A DNA stretch of 64,000 bases from Actinorhabdospora filicis (lineage in GTDB: Bacteria > Actinomycetota > Actinomycetes > Mycobacteriales > Micromonosporaceae): NCBI RefSeq assembly GCF_030269765.1, contig NZ_BSTX01000002.1, forward strand, positions 186,001 to 250,000, given 5' to 3'. The notes under the pieces are model-generated. The model worked only from the letters and a program-made list of their open reading frames with translations. It did not search any database and was not told where the DNA came from. Shown in pieces: positions 42,698-50,753 of this stretch (within the stretch, counting starts at the first letter, position 1; each line of letters begins with the position of its first letter). The position numbers and the translations under genes are program-made.

Positions 42698-42888
42698 GTG
42701 CGGGCACCTTCGGGCGGGGTCTGGGCAGCACGATTATGCGGTGCCCGTCTCGTCACTCGCCGCCATGATCGCTGGGTGTGGGCTGTGCGACAGTCGGCCG
42801 CTCGTGGGGAAACCCGTCGCGGGCGGCCCGGGGATCCTGACAGACTCGATGATCACGGTGGTCGATACCGTCCGCCCTCACCACGCGA

Positions 42889-42901
42889 AGAGGACTCCTC
42901 T
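42889..42901 (+). promoter_or_regulatory. Palindrome covering the ribosome-binding site of the prolyl-tRNA synthetase
   Basis: AGAGGA, C, TCCTCT ends two bases before the ATG. The AGAGGA half is the Shine-Dalgarno, so the self-complementary element could limit initiation. The small loop makes a stable intramolecular hairpin doubtful. Confidence 0.3.
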
Positions 42902-42902
42902 G

Positions 42903-44144
42903 ATGGCGCATCTGCCCGACGTCACCCGGCAAAGCACGCTCGCTCATCGCACGCGCCGGGAGCCGCCGGCGGGTGAGCCGAGCCGCAACGCGCGGCTGCT
43001 GGAACGCGCCGGATACGTCGGCAAGCTGATGGCCGGCGTCTACTCCTACCTGCCGCTGGGCCTGCGGGTCCTGCGCAACGTCGAGGGGATCATCCGCGAG
43101 GAGATGAACTCCGTCGGCGGGCAGGAGGTCCTCATGCCCGCGCTGCACCCGCTGGCGAACTGGGAGACCACCGGGCGGCAGGACATGGACATCCTGTTCC
43201 GCACCAAGTCCGGCTCGGCCGACGCCGTCCTCGGCCCCACGCATGAGGAGGTCGTGACGCCGCTGCTGGCCACGCAGGTCGCCTCCTACAAGGACCTGCC
43301 CGCCTCGGTGTTCCAGATCCAGAACAAGTTCCGCAACGAGGCCCGGCCGAAGTCGGGGCTCCTGCGCGGCCGGGAGTTCGGGATGAAGGACATGTACTCC
43401 TTCCACCTGTCCGAGGCCGACCTGGAGGAGTACTACGAGCGCGTCGCCGAAGCCTACCGGTGCGTCTTCGAGCGCTGCGGCCTGGGCGCGGTCACGCACT
43501 ACACGTACGCCTCGGGCGGTGCCTTCAGCGAGTTCTCCCACGAGTTCCAGGCCGTCACCCCCTACGGCGAGGACACCATCTACCTCGACCACGGCAAGGG
43601 CATCGCGCTGAACAAGGAGATCATCGACCGCTACCCGGCCGATGAGATCGCCGCGATGGAGCAGGTGACCGCGATCGAGGTCGGCAACATCTTCAAGCTC
43701 GGCACCCGCTTCGCCGACGCCTTCGGCTTCCGCCTGCCCGACGCCTCCGGTGTCCCGCAGAGCATCCACATGGGCTGCTACGGCATCGGCACCACCCGCC
43801 TGGTCGGCGCGATCGCCGAGATCCTGTCCACCGACGACGCCATGGTCTGGCCGGAGAACGTCGCGCCCTACCACTGCCACGTGGTCCCGATGGACGCCGG
43901 ACGGCTCGAACTCGCCGAGTCGGCCGCTCAGGCGCTGGCGGCGGCCGGGCACAGCGTGCTGCTGGACGACCGTGCGGTGCGGGCCGGGGCGAAGCTGGCC
44001 GACGCCGACCTCATCGGCCTGCCGCACCGGGTCGTGATCGGTGCCCGCACCGCCGCCGAGGGCCTGGTGGAGTACACGAACCGGGTGAGCGGGCGGACGG
44101 TGAAGGTGCCGGTCGCCGAGCTGGCGGCGGCCACCGCCGCCTGA
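42903..44144 (+). CDS. Prolyl-tRNA synthetase, short form lacking the insertion (editing) domain
   Basis: 413 aa. Class II motifs: motif 1 EVLMPALHPLANWETTGR, motif 2 FQIQNKFRNEARPKSGLLRGREFGMKDMYSF, motif 3 GCYGIGTTRLVGAIAE. The C-terminal anticodon-binding domain starts near APYHCHVVPMD. Standard bacterial ProRS is about 570 aa with a ~180-aa INS domain between motifs 2 and 3; here TPYGEDTIYLD passes almost directly to motif 3. Such short ProRS occur in alpha-proteobacteria and as second copies elsewhere. It could be the housekeeping enzyme, an extra copy, or an inhibitor-resistant one. ATG 42849 is possible but unsupported. Confidence 0.9.
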   Translation: MAHLPDVTRQSTLAHRTRREPPAGEPSRNARLLERAGYVGKLMAGVYSYLPLGLRVLRNVEGIIREEMNSVGGQEVLMPALHPLANWETTGRQDMDILFRTKSGSADAVLGPTHEEVVTPLLATQVASYKDLPASVFQIQNKFRNEARPKSGLLRGREFGMKDMYSFHLSEADLEEYYERVAEAYRCVFERCGLGAVTHYTYASGGAFSEFSHEFQAVTPYGEDTIYLDHGKGIALNKEIIDRYPADEIAAMEQVTAIEVGNIFKLGTRFADAFGFRLPDASGVPQSIHMGCYGIGTTRLVGAIAEILSTDDAMVWPENVAPYHCHVVPMDAGRLELAESAAQALAAAGHSVLLDDRAVRAGAKLADADLIGLPHRVVIGARTAAEGLVEYTNRVSGRTVKVPVAELAAATAA

Positions 44145-44156
44145 CACCGGTCATGT

Positions 44157-44193
44157 CGTCCGGCCCCGCTTCGATGAGGAGCGGGGCCGGACG
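44157..44193. terminator. 14-bp bidirectional hairpin terminator
   Basis: CGTCCGGCCCCGCT pairs with AGCGGGGCCGGACG around a 9-nt loop, between the convergent prolyl-tRNA synthetase and TetR genes. Confidence 0.8.
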
Positions 44194-44197
44194 GCGT

Positions 44198-44758
44198 TCA
44201 GGCGGTCCGCAAGCCCGCGACGAGGATGCCGACGAGGCGCCTGGCGTCGTAGCGCGGGTCGTCCCCGGCGCCGATGCACAGGTTCCCCGCGCCGCGCATC
44301 AGCTCATAGGCGCCCACGCCGGAGCCGATCTCGCCCGCCGCGACCGCGGCCGCCAGCAGGTCGGCGCACACCGGCACCAGCCGTTCGACGAAGTAGGCGT
44401 GCAGGGCGGCGAACTGCGGGTCCTCGGAGCCGAGGGCTGCGGCCAGGCCGTGCTTGGTGACCAGGAAGTCGGCGAACAGCTCCATCCAGCGCGCCAGCGC
44501 GGTGTGCGGTGAGGACTCCGCGGCCAGCAGCGCCGGTCCGGCCTCGGCGCAGGCCTCGACCTGGTGCCGGTAGACGGCGATGACGAGGTCGGCGCGGGTG
44601 GGGTAGTGGCGGTAGATGGTGGCCGTGCCGACGACGGCCTCTCCCGCGATGTCGCGGATGGGGGCGTCGACGCCGGAGCGGACGAAGACCCGCGCGGCGG
44701 CGGCCAGGAGGTTCTCCGCGTTGCGCCGGGCGTCGGCCCGTTTCGGTCGCTCGGTCAT
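44198..44758 (-). CDS. TetR-family transcriptional regulator
   Basis: 186 aa from ATG 44758 (GAGGTGG site). N-terminal helix-turn-helix: NAENLLAAAARVFVRSGVDAPIRDIA, then VGTATIYRHYPTRADLV. The ligand-binding C-terminal domain is helical. Divergent from an aldo/keto reductase; two copies of a GGGAC-N3-GTCCC palindrome lie in between. Most likely a repressor of the reductase and itself, released by a small molecule. Confidence 0.92.
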   Translation of the reverse strand: MTERPKRADARRNAENLLAAAARVFVRSGVDAPIRDIAGEAVVGTATIYRHYPTRADLVIAVYRHQVEACAEAGPALLAAESSPHTALARWMELFADFLVTKHGLAAALGSEDPQFAALHAYFVERLVPVCADLLAAAVAAGEIGSGVGAYELMRGAGNLCIGAGDDPRYDARRLVGILVAGLRTA

Positions 44759-44782
44759 GTCCCCCACCTCGCCGTTCGCTAA

Positions 44783-44799
44783 ACGGGACAGCGTCCCGT
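44783..44799. promoter_or_regulatory. TetR operator copy 1
   Basis: ACGGGAC, AGC, GTCCCGT: perfect 7-bp arms, 24 bp upstream of the TetR start codon. Confidence 0.72.
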
Positions 44800-44809
44800 A
44801 TGTTTAATC

Positions 44810-44822
44810 GGGACACCGTCCC
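44810..44822. promoter_or_regulatory. TetR operator copy 2
   Basis: GGGAC, ACC, GTCCC. Together with its left flank it repeats copy 1 at 16 of 18 positions (TAAxCGGGACAxCGTCCC), with centres 25 bp apart; it lies 23 bp before the reductase start codon. Confidence 0.7.
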
Positions 44823-44845
44823 ACTTTCATCCTACGGAGGACCCC

Positions 44846-45865
44846 GTGCAGTACCGCACCCTGGGCCGCACCGGCCTGCGCGTCAGCGCCCTTGCGCTCG
44901 GCGCGATGAACTTCGGCGCCATCGGCCGCACCACCCCCGAGCAGACCGCCGCCATCGTCCACACCGCACTCGACGCCGGCATCAACCTCATCGACACCGC
45001 CGACGTCTACGCCAAAGGCGAGTCGGAGACCCTCGTCGGCAAGGCCATCGCCGGCCGCCGCGACGAGGTCGTCCTGGCCACCAAGGCCGGGATGCCGATG
45101 AGCGACGACCCGAACCACCGCGGCGCCTCCCGCCGCTGGCTGACCACCGCCCTCGACGCCAGCCTCCGCCGCCTCGGCGTCGACCACGTCGACCTCTACC
45201 AGGTCCACCGCTGGGACCCCGAAACCGGCGACGAGGAGACCCTCTCGGCCCTCACCGACCTCCAGCGCGCGGGCAAGATCGGCCACTTCGGCACCTCCAC
45301 CTACCCCGCCCACCGCATCGTCCAGGCCCAGTGGACCGCCCGCGAGCGCGGCCTCGGCCGCTTCGTCACCGAGCAGCCGAGCTACTCGATCCTCCAGCGC
45401 GGCGCCGAGACCCACGTGCTGCCGGTGACGCAGGAGTACGGCATGGGCGTCCTCGTCTGGAGTCCCCTTGCCTCGGGCTGGCTGTCGGGTGCGATCCGTG
45501 AAGGACGGGCAGTCGCCACGCACCGCTCGACCTTCATGCCCGGCCGCTTCGACACTGCGATCCCGGCCAACCGCGCCCGCATGGACGCCGTGGAGAAGCT
45601 CGCGCGCCTGGCCGAGGACGCCGGGCTCAGCCTCATCCAGCTAGCCCTCGGCTTCGCCACCGCCCACCCGGCCGTCACCGGCGCCATCATCGGCCCCCGC
45701 ACGGCCGAGCACCTGGCGTCCCAGCTGGCGGCGGCCGAAACGGTGCTGAGCGGCGACGTCCTGGACGCCGTCGACGCGATCGTCGCCCCGGGCACCGATT
45801 TGGCGCCCGGGGAGAAGCACGACGCTCCGCCGTCGCTGCTGGAGGCGGCGCTGCGGCGGAGGTAG
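44846..45865 (+). CDS. Aldo/keto reductase
   Basis: 339 aa from GTG 44846, CGGAGG site. Catalytic tetrad region: Asp in NLIDTADVYAKGESE with the Tyr, Lys in VVLATKAGM, and His in LYQVHRWDP. NADPH-binding end: GAIIGPRTAEHLASQL. YajO/AKR11-like family. Reduces aldehydes or ketones in the cytosol. Controlled in all likelihood by the divergent TetR repressor. Confidence 0.92.
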   Translation: MQYRTLGRTGLRVSALALGAMNFGAIGRTTPEQTAAIVHTALDAGINLIDTADVYAKGESETLVGKAIAGRRDEVVLATKAGMPMSDDPNHRGASRRWLTTALDASLRRLGVDHVDLYQVHRWDPETGDEETLSALTDLQRAGKIGHFGTSTYPAHRIVQAQWTARERGLGRFVTEQPSYSILQRGAETHVLPVTQEYGMGVLVWSPLASGWLSGAIREGRAVATHRSTFMPGRFDTAIPANRARMDAVEKLARLAEDAGLSLIQLALGFATAHPAVTGAIIGPRTAEHLASQLAAAETVLSGDVLDAVDAIVAPGTDLAPGEKHDAPPSLLEAALRRR

Positions 45866-45883
45866 GCCGGGTCCCGCTCGGGT

Positions 45884-45960
45884 CTACCCGTTGGCGGCCT
45901 GGCGGATGACCTCGGCGACGGCCTCGGGCTGGGACACGTAGACGGCGTGGCTGCCGATGA
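45884..45960 (-). pseudogene. C-terminal remnant of an alpha/beta hydrolase gene
   Basis: Read on the minus strand, the frame ending in TAG at 45884 encodes SVIGSHAVYVSQPEAVAEV followed by seven residues. This closely follows the catalytic-His end (GSHAISVSRPGVV...) of the hydrolase at 4577. Upstream of it no hydrolase sequence is left. A deletion remnant. Confidence 0.6.
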
Positions 45961-46111
45961 CGGAATGCGCGGACCACGGATATGCCCGCACGCCGGCGAA
46001 CTGACGCGACGCATCGCTGCGACATGAACCGCGTCCGGTCTCTCAACCGGATGTGCCGTGGTGCCTGAGAACGTTTCGGGCGGTGCTCGCGGGCCCGCCT
46101 AGGATCGCGCC

Positions 46112-46447
46112 ATGACCCTTCGTCTCCTCGGCGCCAACCCGTGCGTCACCCTCTACGACGATGGAGCCCCCACCGCCTACGCGTCGGTGTGGCGCGTCGA
46201 CTGGTCGGAGCAGGGCGGGACCGGCCACGTGATCGTGCTCGGCCGGCCGGACGGCGTCCGCGTGCTGGGCGCCGACCGGGAACTCTCGCTGTGGGTGGCG
46301 AACTCCTTCAACCGTCACCTCAAGGGAACGGCGAAGCTCTTCGGGTGGACCGAGCCGGAGTACACCGCCGCGCCCGTCACGTGGAACCTCGACCTGTCCA
46401 CGGGGCTGCGCGCGTCCGAACGCGGTCCCGCGGCGACGACGCCCTAG
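46112..46447 (+). CDS. Hypothetical protein, 111 aa
   Basis: MTLRLLGANPCVTLYDDGAP, then beta-strand-rich sequence with several Trp (SVWRVDWSEQ; LSLWVANSFNRHL; TWNLDLSTGL). Soluble, no motif I know. Codon use matches neighbours, so it is probably a real gene. The stop is 90 bp from the convergent APH-family gene. Confidence 0.65.
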   Translation: MTLRLLGANPCVTLYDDGAPTAYASVWRVDWSEQGGTGHVIVLGRPDGVRVLGADRELSLWVANSFNRHLKGTAKLFGWTEPEYTAAPVTWNLDLSTGLRASERGPAATTP

Positions 46448-46537
46448 GCGAGGGCGGCCGTGCGCAGTAGCGCGGCCCGGGCCCGGCCGTCGTCCTGGCC
46501 GGGCTGGGTGTGAGCAGCCTGTCGATGTCGGCGCGGG

Positions 46538-47275
46538 CTACATCGCGGCCTTGAGGACGTCGATCTCGCAGCCGGGCGCGGCCGGGTCGAAGCCGTGCTC
46601 GGCGAGCCAGCGGGTGGCCAGCAGGCTGCGCGTGGACCACCAGGCGTGGATGACCTCGCGGTCGACGTCGGTGCCGTAGCCGGCGAGGAGGTCGTCGAGG
46701 CGCTCGGGGTGGCCGAGGGTGAGGATGGCCAGGTCGTGGTGGGCGTCGCCCTGTGCGCCCTCGGACCAGTCGAGGATGCCGGTGACCTCGTCGTTGTCGG
46801 TGAAGACGTGGGTGATCTGGAGGTCGCCGTGGACGAAGACGGGCTTCCAGGGGCGCAGGACGGCCTGGGCGATCTCGCGGTTGCGGGCGACGACGTCGGG
46901 GGATACGAGGCCGCTGGAGGCGAGCCAGGCGCATTCCTCGTCGATCTGGCGGGGGAGGTCGCTGACGTCGCGGCCGGGGCGTGGCGGCAGTGGTGCCTCG
47001 TGGAGGCGGCGGACGGCGGCGCCGGTGGCGGCCCATGCGGCCTTGGAGGCTGGTGAGGGCTCGCCGAGGCGTCCGAGAGCCTTGCCGGGGAGGGCGCCGA
47101 TGGCCAGGACTTGTGGCTTGTGCCAGAGGACCGGGGCGGTGGGGACCGGGGCGAGGGCCATGGCCTCGACTTCGGCGTCGAGGCGGCCGGGGACCGCGTC
47201 GATCTTGAGGAACACGTCGCCGACCCGCAGTGTCGTGCGCTCCTTGTGGGCCACGACGACCTCGATCTCATCCAC
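46538..47275 (-). CDS. Aminoglycoside-phosphotransferase-family kinase
   Basis: 245 aa from GTG 47275. Protein-kinase-like fold: N-lobe Lys in FLKIDAVPG, catalytic loop VHGDLQITHVF, metal-binding Asp in GILDWSEGAQGD. In the Brenner motif HxDxxxxN the last position is His rather than Asn, a variant I have seen in actinomycete homologues. Likely phosphorylates a small molecule hydroxyl; resistance is possible but unproven. It lies 88 bp downstream of a Cys-rich peptide gene, separated by a 12-bp hairpin. Confidence 0.82.
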   Translation of the reverse strand: MDEIEVVVAHKERTTLRVGDVFLKIDAVPGRLDAEVEAMALAPVPTAPVLWHKPQVLAIGALPGKALGRLGEPSPASKAAWAATGAAVRRLHEAPLPPRPGRDVSDLPRQIDEECAWLASSGLVSPDVVARNREIAQAVLRPWKPVFVHGDLQITHVFTDNDEVTGILDWSEGAQGDAHHDLAILTLGHPERLDDLLAGYGTDVDREVIHAWWSTRSLLATRWLAEHGFDPAAPGCEIDVLKAAM

Positions 47276-47323
47276 GCCGGTGATCCTCGCAGGCGACGGT
47301 GGTGGTGTCGCGTGGATTTCGTA

Positions 47324-47352
47324 CCGCCGGGGTCTACAAGAGACCCCGGCGG
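47324..47352 (-). terminator. Hairpin between the Cys-rich peptide gene and the kinase gene
   Basis: CCGCCGGGGTCT and AGACCCCGGCGG, 12 bp perfect, 5-nt loop, 11 bp after the peptide gene stop. Terminator or attenuator. Confidence 0.72.
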
Positions 47353-47363
47353 GGCGGTGCGGG

Positions 47364-47597
47364 TCAGCAGTAGTTGCCGCAGAACTTCCACGGGGTGGTC
47401 CAGCCGCCGTCGGGGCAGGTGCCGCCGGAGTAGCGGCAGCGGGCGTAGGTCTTGCAGGTGGCCGCGTCGGTCCTGTACTGGACGGTGACGTTGCATCCGC
47501 CGACGCCGGTGCAGCCGACGCAGGCGGCGGCCTTGGCCGCGTCGGAGGGGATGAGGCGGGCCAGCAGGGCGTCGGCGGCGCGGTTGAGCAGGCGCAT
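47364..47597 (-). CDS. Cys-rich small peptide, 77 aa, possible leader-core organisation
   Basis: Start at ATG 47597, chosen because GGAGG sits five bases upstream; an ATG at 47609 would contain that site. Residues 1-25 (MRLLNRAADALLARLIPSDA then AKAAA) form an amphipathic helix, not a Sec signal. The remaining 52 residues hold eight Cys (CVGC; GGC; TC; RC; TC; FC; YC), many Gly and aromatics. This suggests a disulfide- or metal-bonded core behind a leader, but no known RiPP class fits. The gene is terminated separately from the downstream kinase. Confidence 0.65.
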   Translation of the reverse strand: MRLLNRAADALLARLIPSDAAKAAACVGCTGVGGCNVTVQYRTDAATCKTYARCRYSGGTCPDGGWTTPWKFCGNYC

Positions 47598-47851
47598 GTC
47601 GTCCTCCATGTATCGGGGTGAACGGTGATGATCGCACCTGTGCGGCGGGGATACCTTGAGCCAATCTTGCGCCGCCGGAGTGTGTGTCCGAAGGGGACCC
47701 ACTACCGTGATCGGGCCGGATCGGACACCTCCGAAAGGGTCTTCATCGGGGCAATACCGGGTGGTTAAGGTGCCTCATGATCTACGGTCCATTGGGGACG
47801 CAGTCCCTGAAAATCTCGCGAACCGGCAGCTTCCGCGCGTGGACTTCCGTC

Positions 47852-49438
47852 ATGTCGCGTGCCCTCGTCCTGGTCCTCGGTGTCGTGCTGGCGGCCGGTG
47901 GTTTCGCGGTGGTGCCCGCCGCCGCGCGGCCGTCCGGCCCGGCCGCCGCACCCGCCGCGCCGACGGTGTCCCCGGCGCCCATCTGCGGCAATGCGTCCAT
48001 TTTGGACGGGCCCGCCACGCCTCCCGAGGGCGCGACGGTGGTCGCGGCGGAGAACAACAACAAGCTGTTCTTCGACTTCCGCATGCCGAACCGGACCTTC
48101 TGGTTCGCGCCCGGCGTCCACACCATGGCCGCCGACCCCTACGGGCAGATCGAGCCCGGCGCCGGGACGACCTTCATCGGCGCGCCGGGTGCGATCTTCG
48201 ATGGCCAGGGCATCAACCGGGCGGCGTTCACGCAGCTCGCGCCCAATGTCACCATCGCGCACCTGACGATCACCGGGTTCGTCGCCCCGCAGGATCAGGG
48301 TGTGGTCAACAAGGACGCCGCGCGCGGCTGGACGATCCGCAACAACACCATCACCCAGAACTCCGGCGCGGGCCTGATGGCCGGGCGCGACAACGTCTAC
48401 CGCGACAACTGCGTCAAGGACAACGGGCAGTACGGCATCAACGTCTGCTGCGGCGGGCACTCCGAGGCCGATGACATCGCCGGGCTCGTGCTCGACCGCA
48501 ACGAGATCGTCGGCAACAACACCGACGACTGGGAGACCACGAACCCCGGCTGCGGCTGCAGCGGCGGCGTGAAGTTCTGGATCAACCGCAACGTCACCGT
48601 CACCAACAACTGGGTGCACGGCAACCGCGGTGTCGGGCTCTGGCTCGACAACAACAACCGCGGCTTCGTCATCGAGCAGAACCTCATCGAGGACAACGAC
48701 GACCAGGCCCTGTTCATCGAGGCCGGCTACGACGCGCGCGTCCGCTTCAACACCATCCGCCGCAACGCCATCGTCGGCGGCAAGAAGAAGGCCGACCGGG
48801 GCGACACCTTCCCCATCGGCGCGATCTACGTCTCGGAGAGCGGCGCCCCGTCCGGCTACGGGCTGCCCAGCTCGCCGATGGTCATCAGCGACAACGTCAT
48901 GGTCGACAACTGGGGCGGGGTGATCCTCTGGGAGAACCCCGACCGCTACTGCTCCTCGGAGGCCCACACCCACCCGCCGTTCTGCACGATCAAGACCAAT
49001 CTCTACGACGACGCGCAGTGTGAGACGGCCGTGGAGAACGACATCCCCGACACCATCGACAAGTACCGCTGCCGCTGGTCGACGGAGAACATCGTGGTCG
49101 AGAACAACACCTTCACCATCGACAAGGCCGCCGTTGGCGCCGGATGCGTCGGCGCGCGCTACTGCGGTCTCAACGGTGTGTTCTCCAACTGGGGCAACTT
49201 CGATGAGTTCCCCGGCTACACGATCCCGTGGCGGATCACCTTCCAGCAGGGCATCGTGTTCCGCACCAACCACTACACCGGTGACTGGTGGTTCGCCGGC
49301 TTCCAGCAGATCCGCGCCGACGGGCAGCGGGTGAGCTGGGCCGACTGGACGGCGCCCGCGCCGCCCATCCCGCCGGTCTTCACCCACGACAACCGCCCGA
49401 CGACCTTCGGCCAGGACCAGGGCAGCACCTACAACTGA
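47852..49438 (+). CDS. Secreted right-handed parallel beta-helix protein
   Basis: 528 aa from ATG 47852 (MSRALVLVLGVVLAAGGFAV); ATG 47777 with a modest AAGGTG site would add 25 residues. A signal peptide is predicted, cleaved near AAA-RP. Residues about 95-330 show NosD/pectate-lyase-like coils: NVTIAHLTITGFV, WTIRNNTITQNSGAGL, LVLDRNEIVGN, VTVTNNWVHGNRGVGLWLD, FVIEQNLIEDN. Asn ladders are evident. Several Cys pairs suggest disulfides. Such proteins bind or cleave polysaccharides; I see no certain catalytic set. Confidence 0.8.
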   Translation: MSRALVLVLGVVLAAGGFAVVPAAARPSGPAAAPAAPTVSPAPICGNASILDGPATPPEGATVVAAENNNKLFFDFRMPNRTFWFAPGVHTMAADPYGQIEPGAGTTFIGAPGAIFDGQGINRAAFTQLAPNVTIAHLTITGFVAPQDQGVVNKDAARGWTIRNNTITQNSGAGLMAGRDNVYRDNCVKDNGQYGINVCCGGHSEADDIAGLVLDRNEIVGNNTDDWETTNPGCGCSGGVKFWINRNVTVTNNWVHGNRGVGLWLDNNNRGFVIEQNLIEDNDDQALFIEAGYDARVRFNTIRRNAIVGGKKKADRGDTFPIGAIYVSESGAPSGYGLPSSPMVISDNVMVDNWGGVILWENPDRYCSSEAHTHPPFCTIKTNLYDDAQCETAVENDIPDTIDKYRCRWSTENIVVENNTFTIDKAAVGAGCVGARYCGLNGVFSNWGNFDEFPGYTIPWRITFQQGIVFRTNHYTGDWWFAGFQQIRADGQRVSWADWTAPAPPIPPVFTHDNRPTTFGQDQGSTYN

Positions 49439-49446
49439 TCCCCGCG

Positions 49447-49484
49447 CGCGCCCGTCGTCCCCTCGGCAGGGGGCGGCGGGCGCG
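49447..49484 (+). terminator. 16-bp hairpin terminator
   Basis: CGCGCCCGTCGTCCCC pairs with GGGGGCGGCGGGCGCG (two G-U pairs) around a 6-nt loop, 9 bp after the beta-helix gene. Confidence 0.7.
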
Positions 49485-49609
49485 TCGACACATATGGAAT
49501 GTCGCATAAGTGGCGAATGGGAGGTTTTCGGGTACACTTCACGGACCCCGCCCCGGCCATCATCGCGCTCGTCCGGCAACGACGTGCGGTCGGAAAGGGG
49601 ATCCCCGGC

Positions 49610-50707
49610 GTGGTGGCAGTCCACATCCTCGATCGGCCGGGCATCCGGCTCGCGGGCGCCCGCGCGCTGCCCGCGCTGCTGTTCGCCGGGTCGATCGCGG
49701 CCTACCTGGTCTCCATGGACCGCTACGACCGGTTCCTCTTCGCCGTCCCCGCCCTGGCCGCCGTCACCTGGCGCGCCACGGCCACGACCCTCTTCGGTGT
49801 GGCCGCGATGGCCGCCTCGGCGGTCCTGGCCGCCCGCCGCGAGGAGGACTTCCTCAGCGTCACCCTCGTCAACGAGATCGCCCTGGCCACCGTCACCGCC
49901 GTCGCCACCTGGGCCGCGCGCCTGCGCGAGACCCGCGAGCAGGACCTGCGCCAGGTCCGCGCGGTCGCCGAGACCGTCCAGCACATCGTCCTCCAGCCCC
50001 TTCCCGGCCACCTCGGCGCGGTCGACCTGCACCTGCTCTGCGACGCGGCCACCGCCCACGCCCACGTCGGCGGCGACTTCTACGAGGCCCTCCGCGTCGG
50101 CGGCGGCGTCCGCGTCATGATCGGCGACGTCCAGGGCCACGGCCTGCCCAGCGTCGAGATGGCCGGGATCCTCGTCGGCGCCTTCCGAGAGCACGCCTAC
50201 ACCGCCGCCTGCCTGCGCGAGCTCGCCGAGCGCCTGGAGGTCAGCGTCGACCGCTACGTCGCCCGCGCGGCCGACGCCGAGGCAGCCGACCGCTTCGCCA
50301 CCGTCCTGCTCGCCGAGATCCCCGATCGCGAGCCGGTGGTCAGGCTGGTGAGCCTGGGGCATCCGCCGCCGCTGATCCAGCGCGGGCCGGACACCGTCCC
50401 GGTGGCCTTCGCCCGGCACTCGCCGCCGCTGAATCTCGCCGGTCTCTGCACGTGTGAGCCACGGGTCGAGGAGGCCGCCTTCGGTCCCGGGGACCGGCTG
50501 CTGCTCTTCACCGACGGCCTCACCGAGGCCCGCGACCGCGCCGGGACGTTCTATCCCCTCGAAGAGCGCCTGCGCGCCCTGCACGCCGAGCCCGCCGGTG
50601 ACCTGCTGCCGGGCCTGCGGCGGGAGCTGCGGGCCCACACCGGCGGTGGCCGCTGCGATGACATGGCCGCCGTGCTGGTCGTGCGCGAGCCCGTGCCCCG
50701 GGTCTAG
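49610..50707 (+). CDS. PP2C-type SpoIIE-like serine phosphatase, membrane-anchored
   Basis: 365 aa from GTG 49610 with AAAGGGG 9 nt upstream; in-frame ATGs at 49499 and 49517 lack such sites. Three to four membrane helices (LPALLFAGSIAAYLV; FLFAVPALAAVTW; TLFGVAAMAASAVLA) precede a linker and a SpoIIE domain: HVGGDFYEALRVGGG, MIGDVQGHGLPSVEMAG, LVSLGHPPPLI, LLLFTDGLTEARD, GGRCDDMAAVLVV. The metal-binding Asp residues are all there. Family members dephosphorylate anti-anti-sigma factors. No sigma-regulator gene is adjacent. The next region is the van island. Confidence 0.87.
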   Translation: MVAVHILDRPGIRLAGARALPALLFAGSIAAYLVSMDRYDRFLFAVPALAAVTWRATATTLFGVAAMAASAVLAARREEDFLSVTLVNEIALATVTAVATWAARLRETREQDLRQVRAVAETVQHIVLQPLPGHLGAVDLHLLCDAATAHAHVGGDFYEALRVGGGVRVMIGDVQGHGLPSVEMAGILVGAFREHAYTAACLRELAERLEVSVDRYVARAADAEAADRFATVLLAEIPDREPVVRLVSLGHPPPLIQRGPDTVPVAFARHSPPLNLAGLCTCEPRVEEAAFGPGDRLLLFTDGLTEARDRAGTFYPLEERLRALHAEPAGDLLPGLRRELRAHTGGGRCDDMAAVLVVREPVPRV

Positions 50708-50753
50708 CATTCGGGCCTTCGGCTGCGGCCGGCCGACGTGGCCCTGTAGCCCG

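Noticed and set aside
46538-47597. Class V lanthipeptide pair (LanK-like kinase plus precursor)
   Set aside because: No HopA1-like LanX or LanY gene is adjacent, the kinase looks like an ordinary small-molecule APH, and the peptide is too rich in Cys relative to Ser/Thr.
47765-50710. 981-codon minus-strand ORF across the beta-helix and phosphatase genes
   Set aside because: Low-complexity Val/Asp/Gly sequence; both genes on the plus strand have recognisable domains and signal or membrane segments.
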